This document shows positions 19,308-28,000 of a stretch of DNA of 64,000 bases, piece after piece. A program made the translations under genes and the position numbers. Positions within the stretch are counted from its first letter, which is position 1. Each line of letters opens with the position of its first letter. The notes under the pieces were generated by a model. That model was given only the letters and a program-made list of their open reading frames with translations. It had not been told where the DNA came from and ran no database searches. This DNA comes from an uncultured Flavobacteriales bacterium. GTDB taxonomy: Bacteria > Bacteroidota > Bacteroidia > Flavobacteriales > UBA1820. Where the stretch lies: the NCBI GenBank assembly GCA_959608625.1, contig CAUHQV010000002.1, positions 23,598-87,597 of the forward strand, in the 5' to 3' direction.

Positions 19308-19628
19308 TTATTTCCGGTAAACGGCGTCGTCCGAATAGGCGAGAATCCCAAAGCCGATGAACGGGAAAATGGTCATGATGATGGCCATTATATAGTCGCG
19401 GGAAAAGCGTTTGGCCAGTTCGTTGAACAGCATGAACGCGAAGATGAGGTTCACTCCCGGAATGAAGAACATGATAAGCCACCATAAGGGTTTATTCAAC
19501 TCTTCCAACAGGATGTATATGTTGTAGAAAGGAATAAAACCCTCCCAGAATTTGCGGCCCATTTTCTCGAAAGTTTTTCCCATGAAAAACAAGGTCAGCA
19601 AAGTGATAAGCAAAGATAGTAACGACAT
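19308..19628 (-). CDS. DUF5684-like small membrane protein
   Basis: A 106-residue integral membrane protein with three hydrophobic segments (about 2-17, 45-68 and 79-97). The motif GRKFWEGFIPFYNIYILLEELNKPLWW is characteristic of the DUF5684 group, which often occurs beside or fused to signal peptidase I. No peptidase is present here. Its function is unknown. Confidence 0.68.
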   Translation of the reverse strand: MSLLSLLITLLTLFFMGKTFEKMGRKFWEGFIPFYNIYILLEELNKPLWWLIMFFIPGVNLIFAFMLFNELAKRFSRDYIMAIIMTIFPFIGFGILAYSDDAVYRK

Positions 19629-19805
19629 TTTTTCAGCGTGTTTTAGTTTGATATAACAAATATAAGGATTGTTAAGGAATGTCGCATAAAAAATATCCGG
19701 GTACTTCCATTGGCTGACTTAAATTTATCGGCGGTCGGATTTTAATTCTTAAAAACCAATAATTTTCCTGAGAAGGTGGTTTTTCCGCAAAAAAATCCGA
19801 AAGGC

Positions 19806-19836
19806 TTGCGCGCGGCTTTTGTTTTGCTTACATTTG
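19806..19836 (+). promoter_or_regulatory. promoter of greA
   Basis: TTG (19806-19808), 20 nt, then TACATTTG (19829-19836). The expected start is about 19843, giving a leader of about 100 nt before the greA ATG. Confidence 0.8.
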
Positions 19837-19849
19837 CCTTACACAATAC

Positions 19850-19895
19850 GAATCCCGAAGGTAACGAAATACTTTTTCGGGGTTCTTTATTTTTT
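19850..19895 (+). terminator. terminator-like hairpin inside the greA leader
   Basis: The arms GAATCCCGAA (19850-19859) and TTCGGGGTTC (19876-19885) pair over 10 bp with one G-U, and TTTATTTTTT follows at once. No plus-strand gene lies upstream, so this is inside the 5' leader of greA, between its promoter and its ATG at 19942. It therefore looks like an attenuator, or the 3' end of a short leader RNA. The rest of 19629-19828 shows no gene. Confidence 0.65.
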
Positions 19896-19941
19896 GTGTA
19901 CAACGAACGTTTTGTAGAACCGAAAAAAAAGAAAAGAAAAA

Positions 19942-20415
19942 ATGGGAAACGTATCTTACTACACGCCGGAAGGGTACGCTAAGCTCAAAGCCGAGCTCGA
20001 ACACCTCAAGACGGTAGAGCGCGCGCATGTGATAAAACAAATAGCCGAGGCGCGCGACAAGGGCGACCTTTCGGAGAATGCCGAATACGATGCCGCCAAG
20101 GAAGCCCAGGGTATGCTGGAAATGAAAATAGCCAAACTACAGGAGACAATGGCCAGCGCCCGTATCGTAGACGCTTCGCAGCTCGACGATACGAAGGTGC
20201 TCATCCTCTCGACCGTCCGTATCCGCAACAAGCAGAACGGAAAAGAAGTCGCCTATACGCTGGTAGCCCAGAACGAGGCAAATATCGCACAGGGAAAGAT
20301 ATCCGTGGAATCCCCTATCGGAAAGGGATTGCTCGGCAAGTCCGTAGGCGATGTGGCCGAGATCAAAGCACCCAACGGCACTATGTATTTCGATGTGCTG
20401 GAGATCACCCGATAA
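19942..20415 (+). CDS. greA: transcription elongation factor GreA
   Basis: A 157-residue GreA. The N-terminal coiled coil (residues about 1-75) bears the acidic tip DKGDLSENAEYD, which reaches into the RNA polymerase secondary channel and stimulates cleavage of backtracked RNA. The C-terminal FKBP-like domain has SPIGKGLLGKSVGDVAEI. The ATG at 19942 is preceded by an A-rich stretch, not a Shine-Dalgarno. The HIT gene follows after 23 bp. The leader contains a terminator-like hairpin that could tune expression. Confidence 0.97.
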   Translation: MGNVSYYTPEGYAKLKAELEHLKTVERAHVIKQIAEARDKGDLSENAEYDAAKEAQGMLEMKIAKLQETMASARIVDASQLDDTKVLILSTVRIRNKQNGKEVAYTLVAQNEANIAQGKISVESPIGKGLLGKSVGDVAEIKAPNGTMYFDVLEITR

Positions 20416-20438
20416 CGAACTAAAAACCCGAAAGGACT

Positions 20439-20837
20439 ATGGCATCGGTATTCACGAAGATCATCAATGGAGAGATACCCTCTTATAAAATCGCGGAGGA
20501 CGAAAACTATATCGCCATCCTCGACGCGTTCCCTATCGTAAAAGGGCATACGCTGGTCATTCCGAAAAAGGAAGTGGACAAAATCTACGAATTGGATGAG
20601 CAGACCTATACCGGCCTGATGCTTTTCGCCCGCCGGGTAGCCCGTGCGGTAGAGAAAGCCATTCCCTGTATCCGGGTGGGTGTATCGGTGGTAGGGCTCG
20701 ACGTCCATCACGTGCATGTGCACTTGTTGCCGCTTAACGGCCCGGCGGATATGAACTTGGGCCGGGAGCAGTTGTCGCTCGACCCGCAGGAGATGCGCGC
20801 GATAGCCGATTCGATCGCTTTGAAACTGGAAAAATAA
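20439..20837 (+). CDS. HIT family protein
   Basis: A 132-residue histidine-triad protein, HINT branch. It begins MASVFTKIINGEIPSYKIAED and carries the active-site motif HHVHVHLLP, preceded by GVSVVGLDV. These small enzymes hydrolyse nucleoside phosphoramidates or related nucleotides. It is second in the greA operon and ends in a good terminator. Confidence 0.92.
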   Translation: MASVFTKIINGEIPSYKIAEDENYIAILDAFPIVKGHTLVIPKKEVDKIYELDEQTYTGLMLFARRVARAVEKAIPCIRVGVSVVGLDVHHVHVHLLPLNGPADMNLGREQLSLDPQEMRAIADSIALKLEK

Positions 20838-20859
20838 CGTTATCCGTAAGCAGAATACT

Positions 20860-20892
20860 AGCGGGAAGTTCTATGAGCTTCCCGCTTTTTTT
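20860..20892 (+). terminator. intrinsic terminator of greA-HIT
   Basis: A 9-bp stem (AGCGGGAAG / CTTCCCGCT) with a 9-nt loop, followed by a run of T. Confidence 0.88.
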
Positions 20893-20928
20893 CTTTTAAA
20901 AAATCTTCATTTACAGCGGTAAAAAACA

Positions 20929-20936
20929 TAACTTTG
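20929..20936 (+). promoter_or_regulatory. -7 box TAACTTTG of the formate-THF ligase gene
   Basis: An exact TAnnTTTG match 45 bp before the ATG. No clear TTG stands at the expected distance. Confidence 0.55.
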
Positions 20937-20981
20937 TAGAAAGGGATTGTCCCCGGGCTTTGCCTGAAAACCCGATGAAGC

Positions 20982-22652
20982 ATGAAATCCGACATTGAAA
21001 TAGCCCAGCAGGCCGACATCCGGCCCATTGCCGAAATAGCTGCCCGGATCGGTATCCCGGCGGACGCCTTGGAACTTTACGGGAAGTATAAGGCAAAACT
21101 TCCTTTATCCCTTATCGACGAGCATAAAGTATCGCAAAGCAACCTGATCCTGGTGACTGCCGTTTCCCCGACTCCGGCCGGCGAGGGCAAGACCACGGTC
21201 TCGATCGGCCTTTCCGATGGATTGAACCGCCTCGGGTACCGTTCCATCGTCGCTTTGCGGGAACCGTCGCTCGGCCCGGTGTTCGGACTGAAAGGCGGCG
21301 CGGCCGGAGGAGGGCATTCGCAGGTACTGCCGATGGAGGATATCAACCTTCATTTTACGGGGGATTTCGCGGCGGTGGAAAAATCGAATAACCTGCTTTC
21401 GGCCCTGGTGGACAACAATATGCAGGTAAAGGTCGACAACCTCGGGATAGACCCCCGGACGGTCGCTTTCAAACGGGTAGCCGATATGAACGATCGGGCC
21501 CTGCGCCATGTCATCACCGGGCTCGGCGGGACGGGCAACGGGATTCCCCGCGAAGAAGGGTTCAACATTACCCCGGCCTCGGAAGTGATGGCGATCCTTT
21601 GCCTGTGCAGTGGTATCAGCGACCTGAAACGCCGGCTGGGCAATATACTGGTCGGTTTCCGTTATACCGGCGAACCGGTGTATGCCCGCGACTTGGGGGC
21701 TGTGGGAGCGATGGCTATTTTGCTGAAAGATGCGGTGAAACCCAATCTGGTGCAGACTACCGGGGGGAATGCCGCTATTATCCATGGCGGCCCTTTTGCC
21801 AATATCGCGCAGGGGACCAACAGTCTCCTTGCCACGAAAATGGCCCTTTCGATGGCCGATTACGCCGTGACGGAAGCCGGATTCGGCTCGGATATGGGCG
21901 CGGAAAAATTCATGGATATCAAATGCCGGGTCGGTGGTCTGTGCCCACGTGTGTGGGTGATCGTCGCCACAGTTCGCGCGTTAAAATACCACGGCGGGGT
22001 AGCCGTGTCCGACCTGAAAAAACCCGATGCGGGAGCCGTAAAACGGGGTTTTGTCAACTTAGGACGCCATCTGGACAATGCGGGCAATTTCGGGGTTCCG
22101 GCCGTTGTAGCCATCAATTGCTTCGAGGCCGATACAGAGGAGGAAACACAAGTGATCGAACGCCTTTGCGCGGAGCGTGGGGTGAAAGCCGTCCGGACGC
22201 ATGCTTGGGCAGAGGGCGGGAAAGGCTGTGAAGACCTGGCACGGGAAGTGGCGTCGGTGGCGTCCGCATCGAATGCTGTACTCCGGCCGCTGTACGACCT
22301 CGATACGCCTATTGAGGAAAAGATACTGACGATAGCCCGGCGTGTGTACGGGGCCCGCAGTGTGGAGTATACGTATCAGGCGCACAAACAACTGGAGCTC
22401 ATTTCAAAACTCGGGCTTTCGTCTCTGGCCGTATGCATCGCCAAGACACAGAAATCCTTTACGGACAACGAAAAGGCGATAGGGGCGCCTGCCGGGTTCG
22501 AAATTAAGATACGGGATATCGAGATCGCATCCGGCGCCGGGTTCGTGGTGCCGATAGCGGGCGATATTATGCGGATGCCGGGGCTCCCTTCGCTCCCTGC
22601 AGCCGTGAACATGGATATAGATGAGGATGGAACGGTATCCGGGCTGTCCTGA
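20982..22652 (+). CDS. fhs: formate--tetrahydrofolate ligase
   Basis: A 556-residue enzyme that makes 10-formyl-THF from formate, THF and ATP. The P-loop is TPAGEGKTTVSIGL (from residue 63), followed by REPSLGPVFGLKGGAAGGG. NLHFTGDFAAV, TGGNAAIIHGGPFANIAQGTNS and the C-terminal MRMPGLP are all family hallmarks. It feeds one-carbon units to purine synthesis, relevant to purL in the same window. The DnaQ-like gene follows after 27 bp. Confidence 0.97.
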   Translation: MKSDIEIAQQADIRPIAEIAARIGIPADALELYGKYKAKLPLSLIDEHKVSQSNLILVTAVSPTPAGEGKTTVSIGLSDGLNRLGYRSIVALREPSLGPVFGLKGGAAGGGHSQVLPMEDINLHFTGDFAAVEKSNNLLSALVDNNMQVKVDNLGIDPRTVAFKRVADMNDRALRHVITGLGGTGNGIPREEGFNITPASEVMAILCLCSGISDLKRRLGNILVGFRYTGEPVYARDLGAVGAMAILLKDAVKPNLVQTTGGNAAIIHGGPFANIAQGTNSLLATKMALSMADYAVTEAGFGSDMGAEKFMDIKCRVGGLCPRVWVIVATVRALKYHGGVAVSDLKKPDAGAVKRGFVNLGRHLDNAGNFGVPAVVAINCFEADTEEETQVIERLCAERGVKAVRTHAWAEGGKGCEDLAREVASVASASNAVLRPLYDLDTPIEEKILTIARRVYGARSVEYTYQAHKQLELISKLGLSSLAVCIAKTQKSFTDNEKAIGAPAGFEIKIRDIEIASGAGFVVPIAGDIMRMPGLPSLPAAVNMDIDEDGTVSGLS

Positions 22653-22679
22653 CTAAATAAATAAGATAAAAAGAAAAAA

Positions 22680-23456
22680 ATGGAACTTAAACTCAATCGT
22701 CCGATCTGCTTTTTCGATCTGGAAACCACCGGTATCGATGTGGCCCGCGACCGGATCGTCGAAATATCCGTATGCAAAGTCTACCCCAACGGAAATGAAG
22801 AAGTGCGCACCTGGCTTGTAAACCCGGGCCGCCCAATCCCGAAAGCGGTGTCCGATATTCATGGGATCACCGATGAAAAGGTGAAAGACGAGCCGACTTT
22901 CGATAAGATAGCCCCGACGGTGTACGAGATGATAAAGGATTCGGACTTGGCAGGGTACAATTCCAACCGGTTCGATATCCCGATGCTGGCCGAAGAATTA
23001 CTGCGTGCGGGCATAGATTTCGATATGGGTAACCGGGTGGCAGTGGATGTGCAGGCTATTTTCTATAAGCGGGAGCCGCGCACCCTGTCGGCGGCCTACA
23101 AATTCTACTGCGGGGCGGAACTCGAAGGGGCGCATGGAGCCCAGGCGGATACGATCGCTACCTACGAAGTGCTGAAAGCTCAGTTAGACCGGTACGAGGA
23201 TCTGCCGAACGACATAAAATCCCTCTCCGATTATTCCACGCAGCGGAAAACGGCGGATTTTGCCGGATTCATCGCCTACGACCAGGATGGGGACGAAATA
23301 TTTACTTTCGGAAAATACAAAGGCTGCAAGGTCGCGCCTGTGCTGGAGAACGACCCTGGGTATACCGGCTGGATGCTGGAGAAAGATTTCCCGCTTTACA
23401 CCAAAAAGGTGATCACCGCCCTGCGGCTGCGCGGAAAATTCCCCAAAGGCCATTAA
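22680..23456 (+). CDS. DnaQ-like 3'-5' exonuclease with C-terminal DUF3820-like domain
   Basis: A 258-residue protein. Residues about 1-175 are a DEDDh exonuclease: FFDLETTGID (ExoI), SDIHGITDEKV, AGYNSNRFDIPML (ExoII) and GAHGAQADTIATYEV (ExoIII). Residues about 205-255 hold FTFGKYKGCKVAPVLENDPGYTGWML, which matches the small DUF3820-type domain often attached to such exonucleases. It probably acts in DNA proofreading or repair, but no polymerase partner is nearby. It follows fhs by 27 bp. Confidence 0.88.
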   Translation: MELKLNRPICFFDLETTGIDVARDRIVEISVCKVYPNGNEEVRTWLVNPGRPIPKAVSDIHGITDEKVKDEPTFDKIAPTVYEMIKDSDLAGYNSNRFDIPMLAEELLRAGIDFDMGNRVAVDVQAIFYKREPRTLSAAYKFYCGAELEGAHGAQADTIATYEVLKAQLDRYEDLPNDIKSLSDYSTQRKTADFAGFIAYDQDGDEIFTFGKYKGCKVAPVLENDPGYTGWMLEKDFPLYTKKVITALRLRGKFPKGH

Positions 23457-23498
23457 GCCGGCGGGCAGTACGGAAAAAACTTAAAAAATCATACGACT

Positions 23499-23831
23499 AT
23501 GGGAACTACACGCAAAACTTTTCTTAAAACGTATTCGGTGTGGGGTTGGATTTTGGTGGCAGTGCCGCTGATCGTATGCACCCTGTGGCCGATCGTTACT
23601 TTCGGCGCCCGGACGCCCCGGGAAGCGAAAGAATTTTTTGTCAGCGCCAATGCTGTTTTTGCCTACTACGATGTTGTCTGGATCGCATCGGCCGTACTTT
23701 CCGCTTTTGCGTTCTTTTTCGGCTCGCGGCTGGTAGGCGGGGGAAAATCTTATGCGGTGAACGGCGTATTTATGCTGGTGGTATCCGGGACTACCCTGGC
23801 CCTGTCCATCGCCCATTTGTTGATAAAATAG
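23499..23831 (+). CDS. small membrane protein of unknown function
   Basis: A 110-residue protein with three predicted transmembrane stretches (about 14-36, 56-76 and 84-108) and a basic N-terminus (TTRKTFLKTY). I do not recognise the family. It starts at an ATG 42 bp after the exonuclease gene and is probably in the same transcript. Confidence 0.6.
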   Translation: MGTTRKTFLKTYSVWGWILVAVPLIVCTLWPIVTFGARTPREAKEFFVSANAVFAYYDVVWIASAVLSAFAFFFGSRLVGGGKSYAVNGVFMLVVSGTTLALSIAHLLIK

Positions 23832-23876
23832 GTAAGAGGCTTCCAGAAAATATTTCGCCTGAAATGTAAAATAAAC

Positions 23877-23907
23877 TTGACATTATGTGAATTTTACTTT
23901 ACGTTTG
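23877..23907 (+). promoter_or_regulatory. promoter of the BF3164-like lipoprotein gene
   Basis: TTG (23877-23879), 20 nt, then TACGTTTG (23900-23907), 21 bp before the ATG at 23929. The inverted repeat GTAAAAT (23866-23872) / ATTTTAC (23891-23897) brackets the -33 element and could be an operator. Confidence 0.75.
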
Positions 23908-23928
23908 TGGAAAGAAATTTTGTCAGCC

Positions 23929-24999
23929 ATGAAGAAAATAGCCGGTTTATTTGGTGCCCTCGCATTGCTGCTCTGCTTGCCGGGCTGTGGAGGAAGAACG
24001 GAAAAAAGCGATCCTGATGCCATTTTTGCCGTTTCCCAGGAACTTTTTCCGGACAGTATTGCTGTGGCGCAGGTGCTCGTTCCTAAAGAGTTACGAGTGG
24101 TCAACGGTTATATGGTCGTGGTGAGCGACAAGACGGATACGGTCTTTTACGTGTACTCCTTGCCCGATTTTCGGTATTTGTACGGAAGTGTGGTTCCGGG
24201 CGGGGGACCGGAAGACTTGCCCCGGTATTTCCGGGATCTGGTCTCTTCGGACGGCCGGAATTTCATTGTCGTTCCGAATTATTCCGGGCAGGCCCGGGTC
24301 TATTCCCCGCAGGGTACAGGCATGGTGTGGAAGCAGGATATGAAACACCGGAAGAAACAGTATTTACGGGCTGTATTACCCGGCGGAGCAAAAGCCCTTT
24401 CCATGAAATTGTCCCCGCAAGACGGCTCGCGCTATATCCTCTCGGCGGTATCGGGGGATTCTCTGCTTACAGCTACGGATAGTATTGCCTTGCGTTCCAA
24501 AAGATATACGATCCGGATGGAAGGAATGTTTACGATATCTACGACCGTCAATAATTGTCATGTAGTGGCCAGCGGGGATACTTTTGGCCTGTTCTATGAT
24601 GGGATCCCCCGGGCGGAATTTTATCAATTGACCAGGGAAGGGAAAATGAAAGGCTTACCGGCATACGGGGATACGTTATATGCCTGGAAAGAAGAGGATA
24701 TCATACGCCCCAACAGTATTGGAAGGCCGAAAGAACAGATTCAATACTATGTGGATGCCCAAGCCTCCGGCGGTCATTTTTATGCATTTTATAAGGGAAC
24801 TACGCAGGAACAATACGAAGAAACGCCCTGTGTTTTTATCCGGGTATTCGATCTGGAAGGGCGCCCGGTAAAATCGATGCGGATAAACGGGCCTTACGAT
24901 CTGTTCGCAGTGAACGAGCCGGCCGGTATCATCTATGCGGTGGATAAAGCAAAAGATTTTGATTATGTCTATACGTTCGGGTATGACTTAAAAGAATAA
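23929..24999 (+). CDS. BF3164-like lipoprotein, TolB-type beta propeller
   Basis: A 356-residue lipoprotein with lipobox LPGC, acylated Cys20. The mature part looks like the TolB-like propeller lipoproteins of Bacteroidales: YSLPDFRYLYGSVVPGGGPEDL, SDGRNFIVVPNYSGQARVYSP and RVFDLEGRPVKSMRI. These proteins are anchored in the outer membrane or face the periplasm, and no function is established. I start at the ATG that gives a proper signal peptide rather than the GTG 14 codons upstream, which falls before the -7 box. The gene has its own strong promoter. Confidence 0.75.
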   Translation: MKKIAGLFGALALLLCLPGCGGRTEKSDPDAIFAVSQELFPDSIAVAQVLVPKELRVVNGYMVVVSDKTDTVFYVYSLPDFRYLYGSVVPGGGPEDLPRYFRDLVSSDGRNFIVVPNYSGQARVYSPQGTGMVWKQDMKHRKKQYLRAVLPGGAKALSMKLSPQDGSRYILSAVSGDSLLTATDSIALRSKRYTIRMEGMFTISTTVNNCHVVASGDTFGLFYDGIPRAEFYQLTREGKMKGLPAYGDTLYAWKEEDIIRPNSIGRPKEQIQYYVDAQASGGHFYAFYKGTTQEQYEETPCVFIRVFDLEGRPVKSMRINGPYDLFAVNEPAGIIYAVDKAKDFDYVYTFGYDLKE

Positions 25000-25059
25000 A
25001 AAACCTGTGCTGAAACTTCTTTCCTAAAATCCCGGTTTGATAAAGAACACACTTCTATC

Positions 25060-25233
25060 ATGACAATACGATTTATTTTAGGGGCTATATTTTTTCTTTT
25101 CCTGTGTACAGCCGTCAGTTCCTGTGGAGAAGAAAACAAAGCTGATGTTTTTTGTGGTGGGTGTGTACGACCTATTATTTGCTGCCGGGATATTCCCAGG
25201 AGCGTTCTTCTACGCCACAGTCCTGTGCGATAG
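25060..25233 (+). pseudogene. truncated lipoprotein, signal peptide only
   Basis: A 57-codon ORF from an ATG. The first 22 residues are a convincing lipoprotein signal ending in the lipobox VSSC, followed by GEENKADV. It then runs into the 3' end of the convergent cobalamin adenosyltransferase gene and stops, overlapping it by 59 bp. The last 27 residues are Cys/Arg-rich and unlike a folded domain. This looks like the surviving 5' end of a lipoprotein gene, perhaps a second copy of the propeller lipoprotein just upstream. It could instead be a real mini-lipoprotein. Confidence 0.45.
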
Positions 25234-25738
25234 CGCGCGCGGTGACGAACAGGTAATCGGACAGGCGGTTGAGGTATTTTTCCGCTGTTTCCAGTCCGGC
25301 GGCGCCCGTTCCTTTGAGGGTTACCGTCCGGCGCTCCGCACGGCGGCAGATGCTCCGGGCCACATGGGCCAGGGAAACAGCCGGATGGCCGCCGGGCAGG
25401 ATGAATTTTTCCAGCGGAGGAAGGGTTTCCTGCATCCGGTCGATCGCCTTTTCCAGCGAACCGATCTCGTCTTCGGTAATGACGGGGACATGGTATTTTT
25501 CAATGTCTTCCGGCAGGCTCGCCAACTGTCCCCCGAGATTGAACAGGCTGTTCTGGATGTCTTTCAGTTCTTTCCTTAAATCATCTTTTACCCCTTGGGT
25601 ATCGGAGAGGAGACCCAGGAAACTATTGAGTTCGTCCACGGTTCCGTAGGCTTCGAGCCGCGGGTCGTCTTTCGGCACCCGTTTCCCGCCTATCAGGGAT
25701 GTGCTTCCTTTGTCCCCGGTCTTGGTGTATATTTTCAT
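25175..25738 (-). CDS. cob(I)yrinic acid a,c-diamide adenosyltransferase, PduO type
   Basis: A 187-residue PduO-type corrinoid adenosyltransferase. The N-terminal ATP-binding signature is YTKTGDKGSTSLIGGKRVPKDD, followed by EAYGTVDELNSFLGLL. The conserved arginine-rich helix RSICRRAERRTVTL is present, and SDYLFVTARAIAQ lies near the C-terminus. It transfers adenosyl from ATP to Co(I) corrinoid to make adenosylcobalamin. I start at the second Met (ATG at 25738), since the first is a TTG. It lies 16 bp downstream of recQ on the same strand. Confidence 0.93.
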   Translation of the reverse strand: MKIYTKTGDKGSTSLIGGKRVPKDDPRLEAYGTVDELNSFLGLLSDTQGVKDDLRKELKDIQNSLFNLGGQLASLPEDIEKYHVPVITEDEIGSLEKAIDRMQETLPPLEKFILPGGHPAVSLAHVARSICRRAERRTVTLKGTGAAGLETAEKYLNRLSDYLFVTARAIAQDCGVEERSWEYPGSK

Positions 25739-25754
25739 TTTCAAATGTGTTTTT

Positions 25755-27938
25755 TTAATTGGCTACGTCGCTGATGAACTTGATGCGCATCAGGCGGAGT
25801 TCTTCTTCCTCGTAATCCCCCCCGAAGGCGGCCATCGCGTCTTTGATCGCATCTTTTTCCGCGGTCATGAAATAATCCTCGATCTCTTCCTGTTGTTCGG
25901 GGTCGAGCATTTCGTCGATCTGGTAATCGATGTTGACCTTGGTGCCGGAATAGACGATGGCTTCGATCTCCGAAATGAGGTCTGCCATTTCGAGCCCTTT
26001 TGCTTTTGCGATGTCTTCCAGGGGAATTTTGCGGTCCGTACTTTGGATGACGTAGACTTTCAGGCCCGATTTGTTCACTACCGAGCGTACGACCAGGTCG
26101 TCCGGCCGGACGATGTCGTTTTCCTCCACATATTTGGCGATGAATTCGGCGAATTTTTTCCCGTATTTGCGCGCCTTGCCTTCGCCCACTCCGAAAATCG
26201 TCTTCATCTCTTCGATAGAGACCGGGTAGTGCAGGGCCATATCCTCCAGCGAGGCATCCTGGAACATGGCAAACGGCGGAATGCCAAGCCTTTTGGCTTC
26301 GCTTTTGCGCAGGTCGCGCAGAGAAGACAATAGCACTTCGTCCGTTACGCCGCTTTTGCGATTCTGTACGGAAGCCTGCTGCTCGAGTATGTCGTAATTA
26401 TGGTCTTCGGTCATCTCGAACTTTTCGTCCGAGGCGAGGAATTCTTCGCTCCGGGGAGTGAGCTTTATTACCCCGTACTGTTCGATCTCCTTGCGGATAT
26501 AGCCGTTCACCAGGGCTTGGCGGATAAGGGCCATCCAGAATTTGTCGTCTTTATCCTTGCCGGCGCCGAAGAAAGGCTTTTTATCGACTTTCAGTCCTTT
26601 GACGGCGGAACTTACCCGGCCGACCAGAATGTTGGTAATCTCTTTCGCCCGGAATGTCTGGGAAGTGTCCCTGACTACCTGTATGAGCGTTTTCAGTTCT
26701 TTGGTAGCGTCTATCCGGGGCTTCGGGTTGCGGCTGTTGTCGTCCATTCCGGCCCCGTCGCCTTTCACTTCGTCGAACTCTTCGCCGAAATAGTGCAATA
26801 GGTATTTGCGGCGGGACATCGAAGTTTCGGCATAGGCCACCACGTCCTGAAGCAAAGCACCTCCGATCTCCTGTTCGGACAAAGGCTTGCCCACCAGGAA
26901 TTTTTCCATTTTTTCGATGTCCTTGTAGCTGTAGAAAGCCAAACAGTGCCCTTCGCCGCCGTCACGGCCGGCGCGGCCAGTCTCCTGGTAATAACTTTCC
27001 AGGCTTTTGGGGATGTCGTGATGGATCACAAACCGCACGTCGGGCTTGTCGATGCCCATGCCGAAAGCGATGGTAGCTACGATTACGTCCACGTCCTCCA
27101 TCAGGAATGCGTCCTGGTTCTTGGCGCGTGTCTTGGCGTCCAGCCCGGCGTGGTATGGGGCGGAGGAGATGCCGTTTACACGCAATAGTTCGGCGAGCTC
27201 CTCCACTTTTTTGCGCGAAAGGCAGTATATGATGCCCGACTGATGGGAACGGGTTTTTATGAATTTGATGATCTCCTTCTCTACATCTACTTTGGGGCGT
27301 ATTTCATAGAAAAGGTTCGGGCGGTTGAAGGACGATTTGTAGACCGTCGCATCGCTCATACCGAGGTTTTTCTGGATATCCTCCTGCACTTTCGGGGTGG
27401 CGGTGGCCGTCAGGGCGATGATGGGCATCGGGGCTATCTTGTCCAGGATCGAGCGGATGTTGCGGTATTCCGGGCGGAAATCGTGTCCCCATTCCGAGAT
27501 ACAGTGTGCCTCGTCGATGGCGCAGAAAGAGATGGGAACCGTCTTCAAAAAATCCGTGTATTCGTCTTTGGTGAGCGATTCCGGGGCTACGTATAGCAGT
27601 TTGGTGACCCCGGAACGGATGTCGGTCTTTACCTGTTCCACTTCGCTTTTGGTCAGTGAGGAGTTCAGTACATGGGCTACGGCGGCATCGGTCGATATTC
27701 CGCGCATGGCATCGACCTGGTTTTTCATCAGGGCGATCAGGGGAGATATGATGATAGCGGTGCCGTTCATCAGCATTGCCGGCAATTGGTATGTCAGGGA
27801 TTTGCCGCCTCCGGTAGGCATAATGACAAAGGTATTATTCCCAGCCATGAGGCTTTCGATAATTTGTTTTTGCTTACCTTTGAAGGTGTCAAACCCGAAG
27901 TATTTTTTTAGTTCCGATTCGAGGCTAAAATTTCTCAC
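25755..27938 (-). CDS. recQ: ATP-dependent DNA helicase RecQ
   Basis: A 727-residue RecQ. The helicase core has FVIMPTGGGKSLTYQLPA (Walker A), AIDEAHCISEWGHDFRPEY (DEAH and aromatic loop) and YQETGRAGRDG (motif VI). The RQC zinc/winged-helix region follows, then an HRDC domain about 470-550 residues in and a Bacteroidota-type C-terminal tail rich in acidic residues. It unwinds DNA 3' to 5' during recombination repair. No ATG precedes the conserved core. The best start is the GTG at 27938 (MRNFSLESELKKYFGF); the TTG at 28001 would read through the divergent kdsD promoter region. Confidence 0.94.
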   Translation of the reverse strand: MRNFSLESELKKYFGFDTFKGKQKQIIESLMAGNNTFVIMPTGGGKSLTYQLPAMLMNGTAIIISPLIALMKNQVDAMRGISTDAAVAHVLNSSLTKSEVEQVKTDIRSGVTKLLYVAPESLTKDEYTDFLKTVPISFCAIDEAHCISEWGHDFRPEYRNIRSILDKIAPMPIIALTATATPKVQEDIQKNLGMSDATVYKSSFNRPNLFYEIRPKVDVEKEIIKFIKTRSHQSGIIYCLSRKKVEELAELLRVNGISSAPYHAGLDAKTRAKNQDAFLMEDVDVIVATIAFGMGIDKPDVRFVIHHDIPKSLESYYQETGRAGRDGGEGHCLAFYSYKDIEKMEKFLVGKPLSEQEIGGALLQDVVAYAETSMSRRKYLLHYFGEEFDEVKGDGAGMDDNSRNPKPRIDATKELKTLIQVVRDTSQTFRAKEITNILVGRVSSAVKGLKVDKKPFFGAGKDKDDKFWMALIRQALVNGYIRKEIEQYGVIKLTPRSEEFLASDEKFEMTEDHNYDILEQQASVQNRKSGVTDEVLLSSLRDLRKSEAKRLGIPPFAMFQDASLEDMALHYPVSIEEMKTIFGVGEGKARKYGKKFAEFIAKYVEENDIVRPDDLVVRSVVNKSGLKVYVIQSTDRKIPLEDIAKAKGLEMADLISEIEAIVYSGTKVNIDYQIDEMLDPEQQEEIEDYFMTAEKDAIKDAMAAFGGDYEEEELRLMRIKFISDVAN

Positions 27939-27956
27939 GGCTATTGTGAAAATTGG

Positions 27957-27964
27957 TATTTTTG
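27957..27964 (+). promoter_or_regulatory. -7 box TATTTTTG of kdsD
   Basis: An exact TAnnTTTG match 37 bp ahead of the kdsD ATG, in the short divergent gap between recQ and kdsD. Confidence 0.55.
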
Positions 27965-28000
27965 TATAGAATAAAGATAAGAAATACCCGTCAAAAAACA

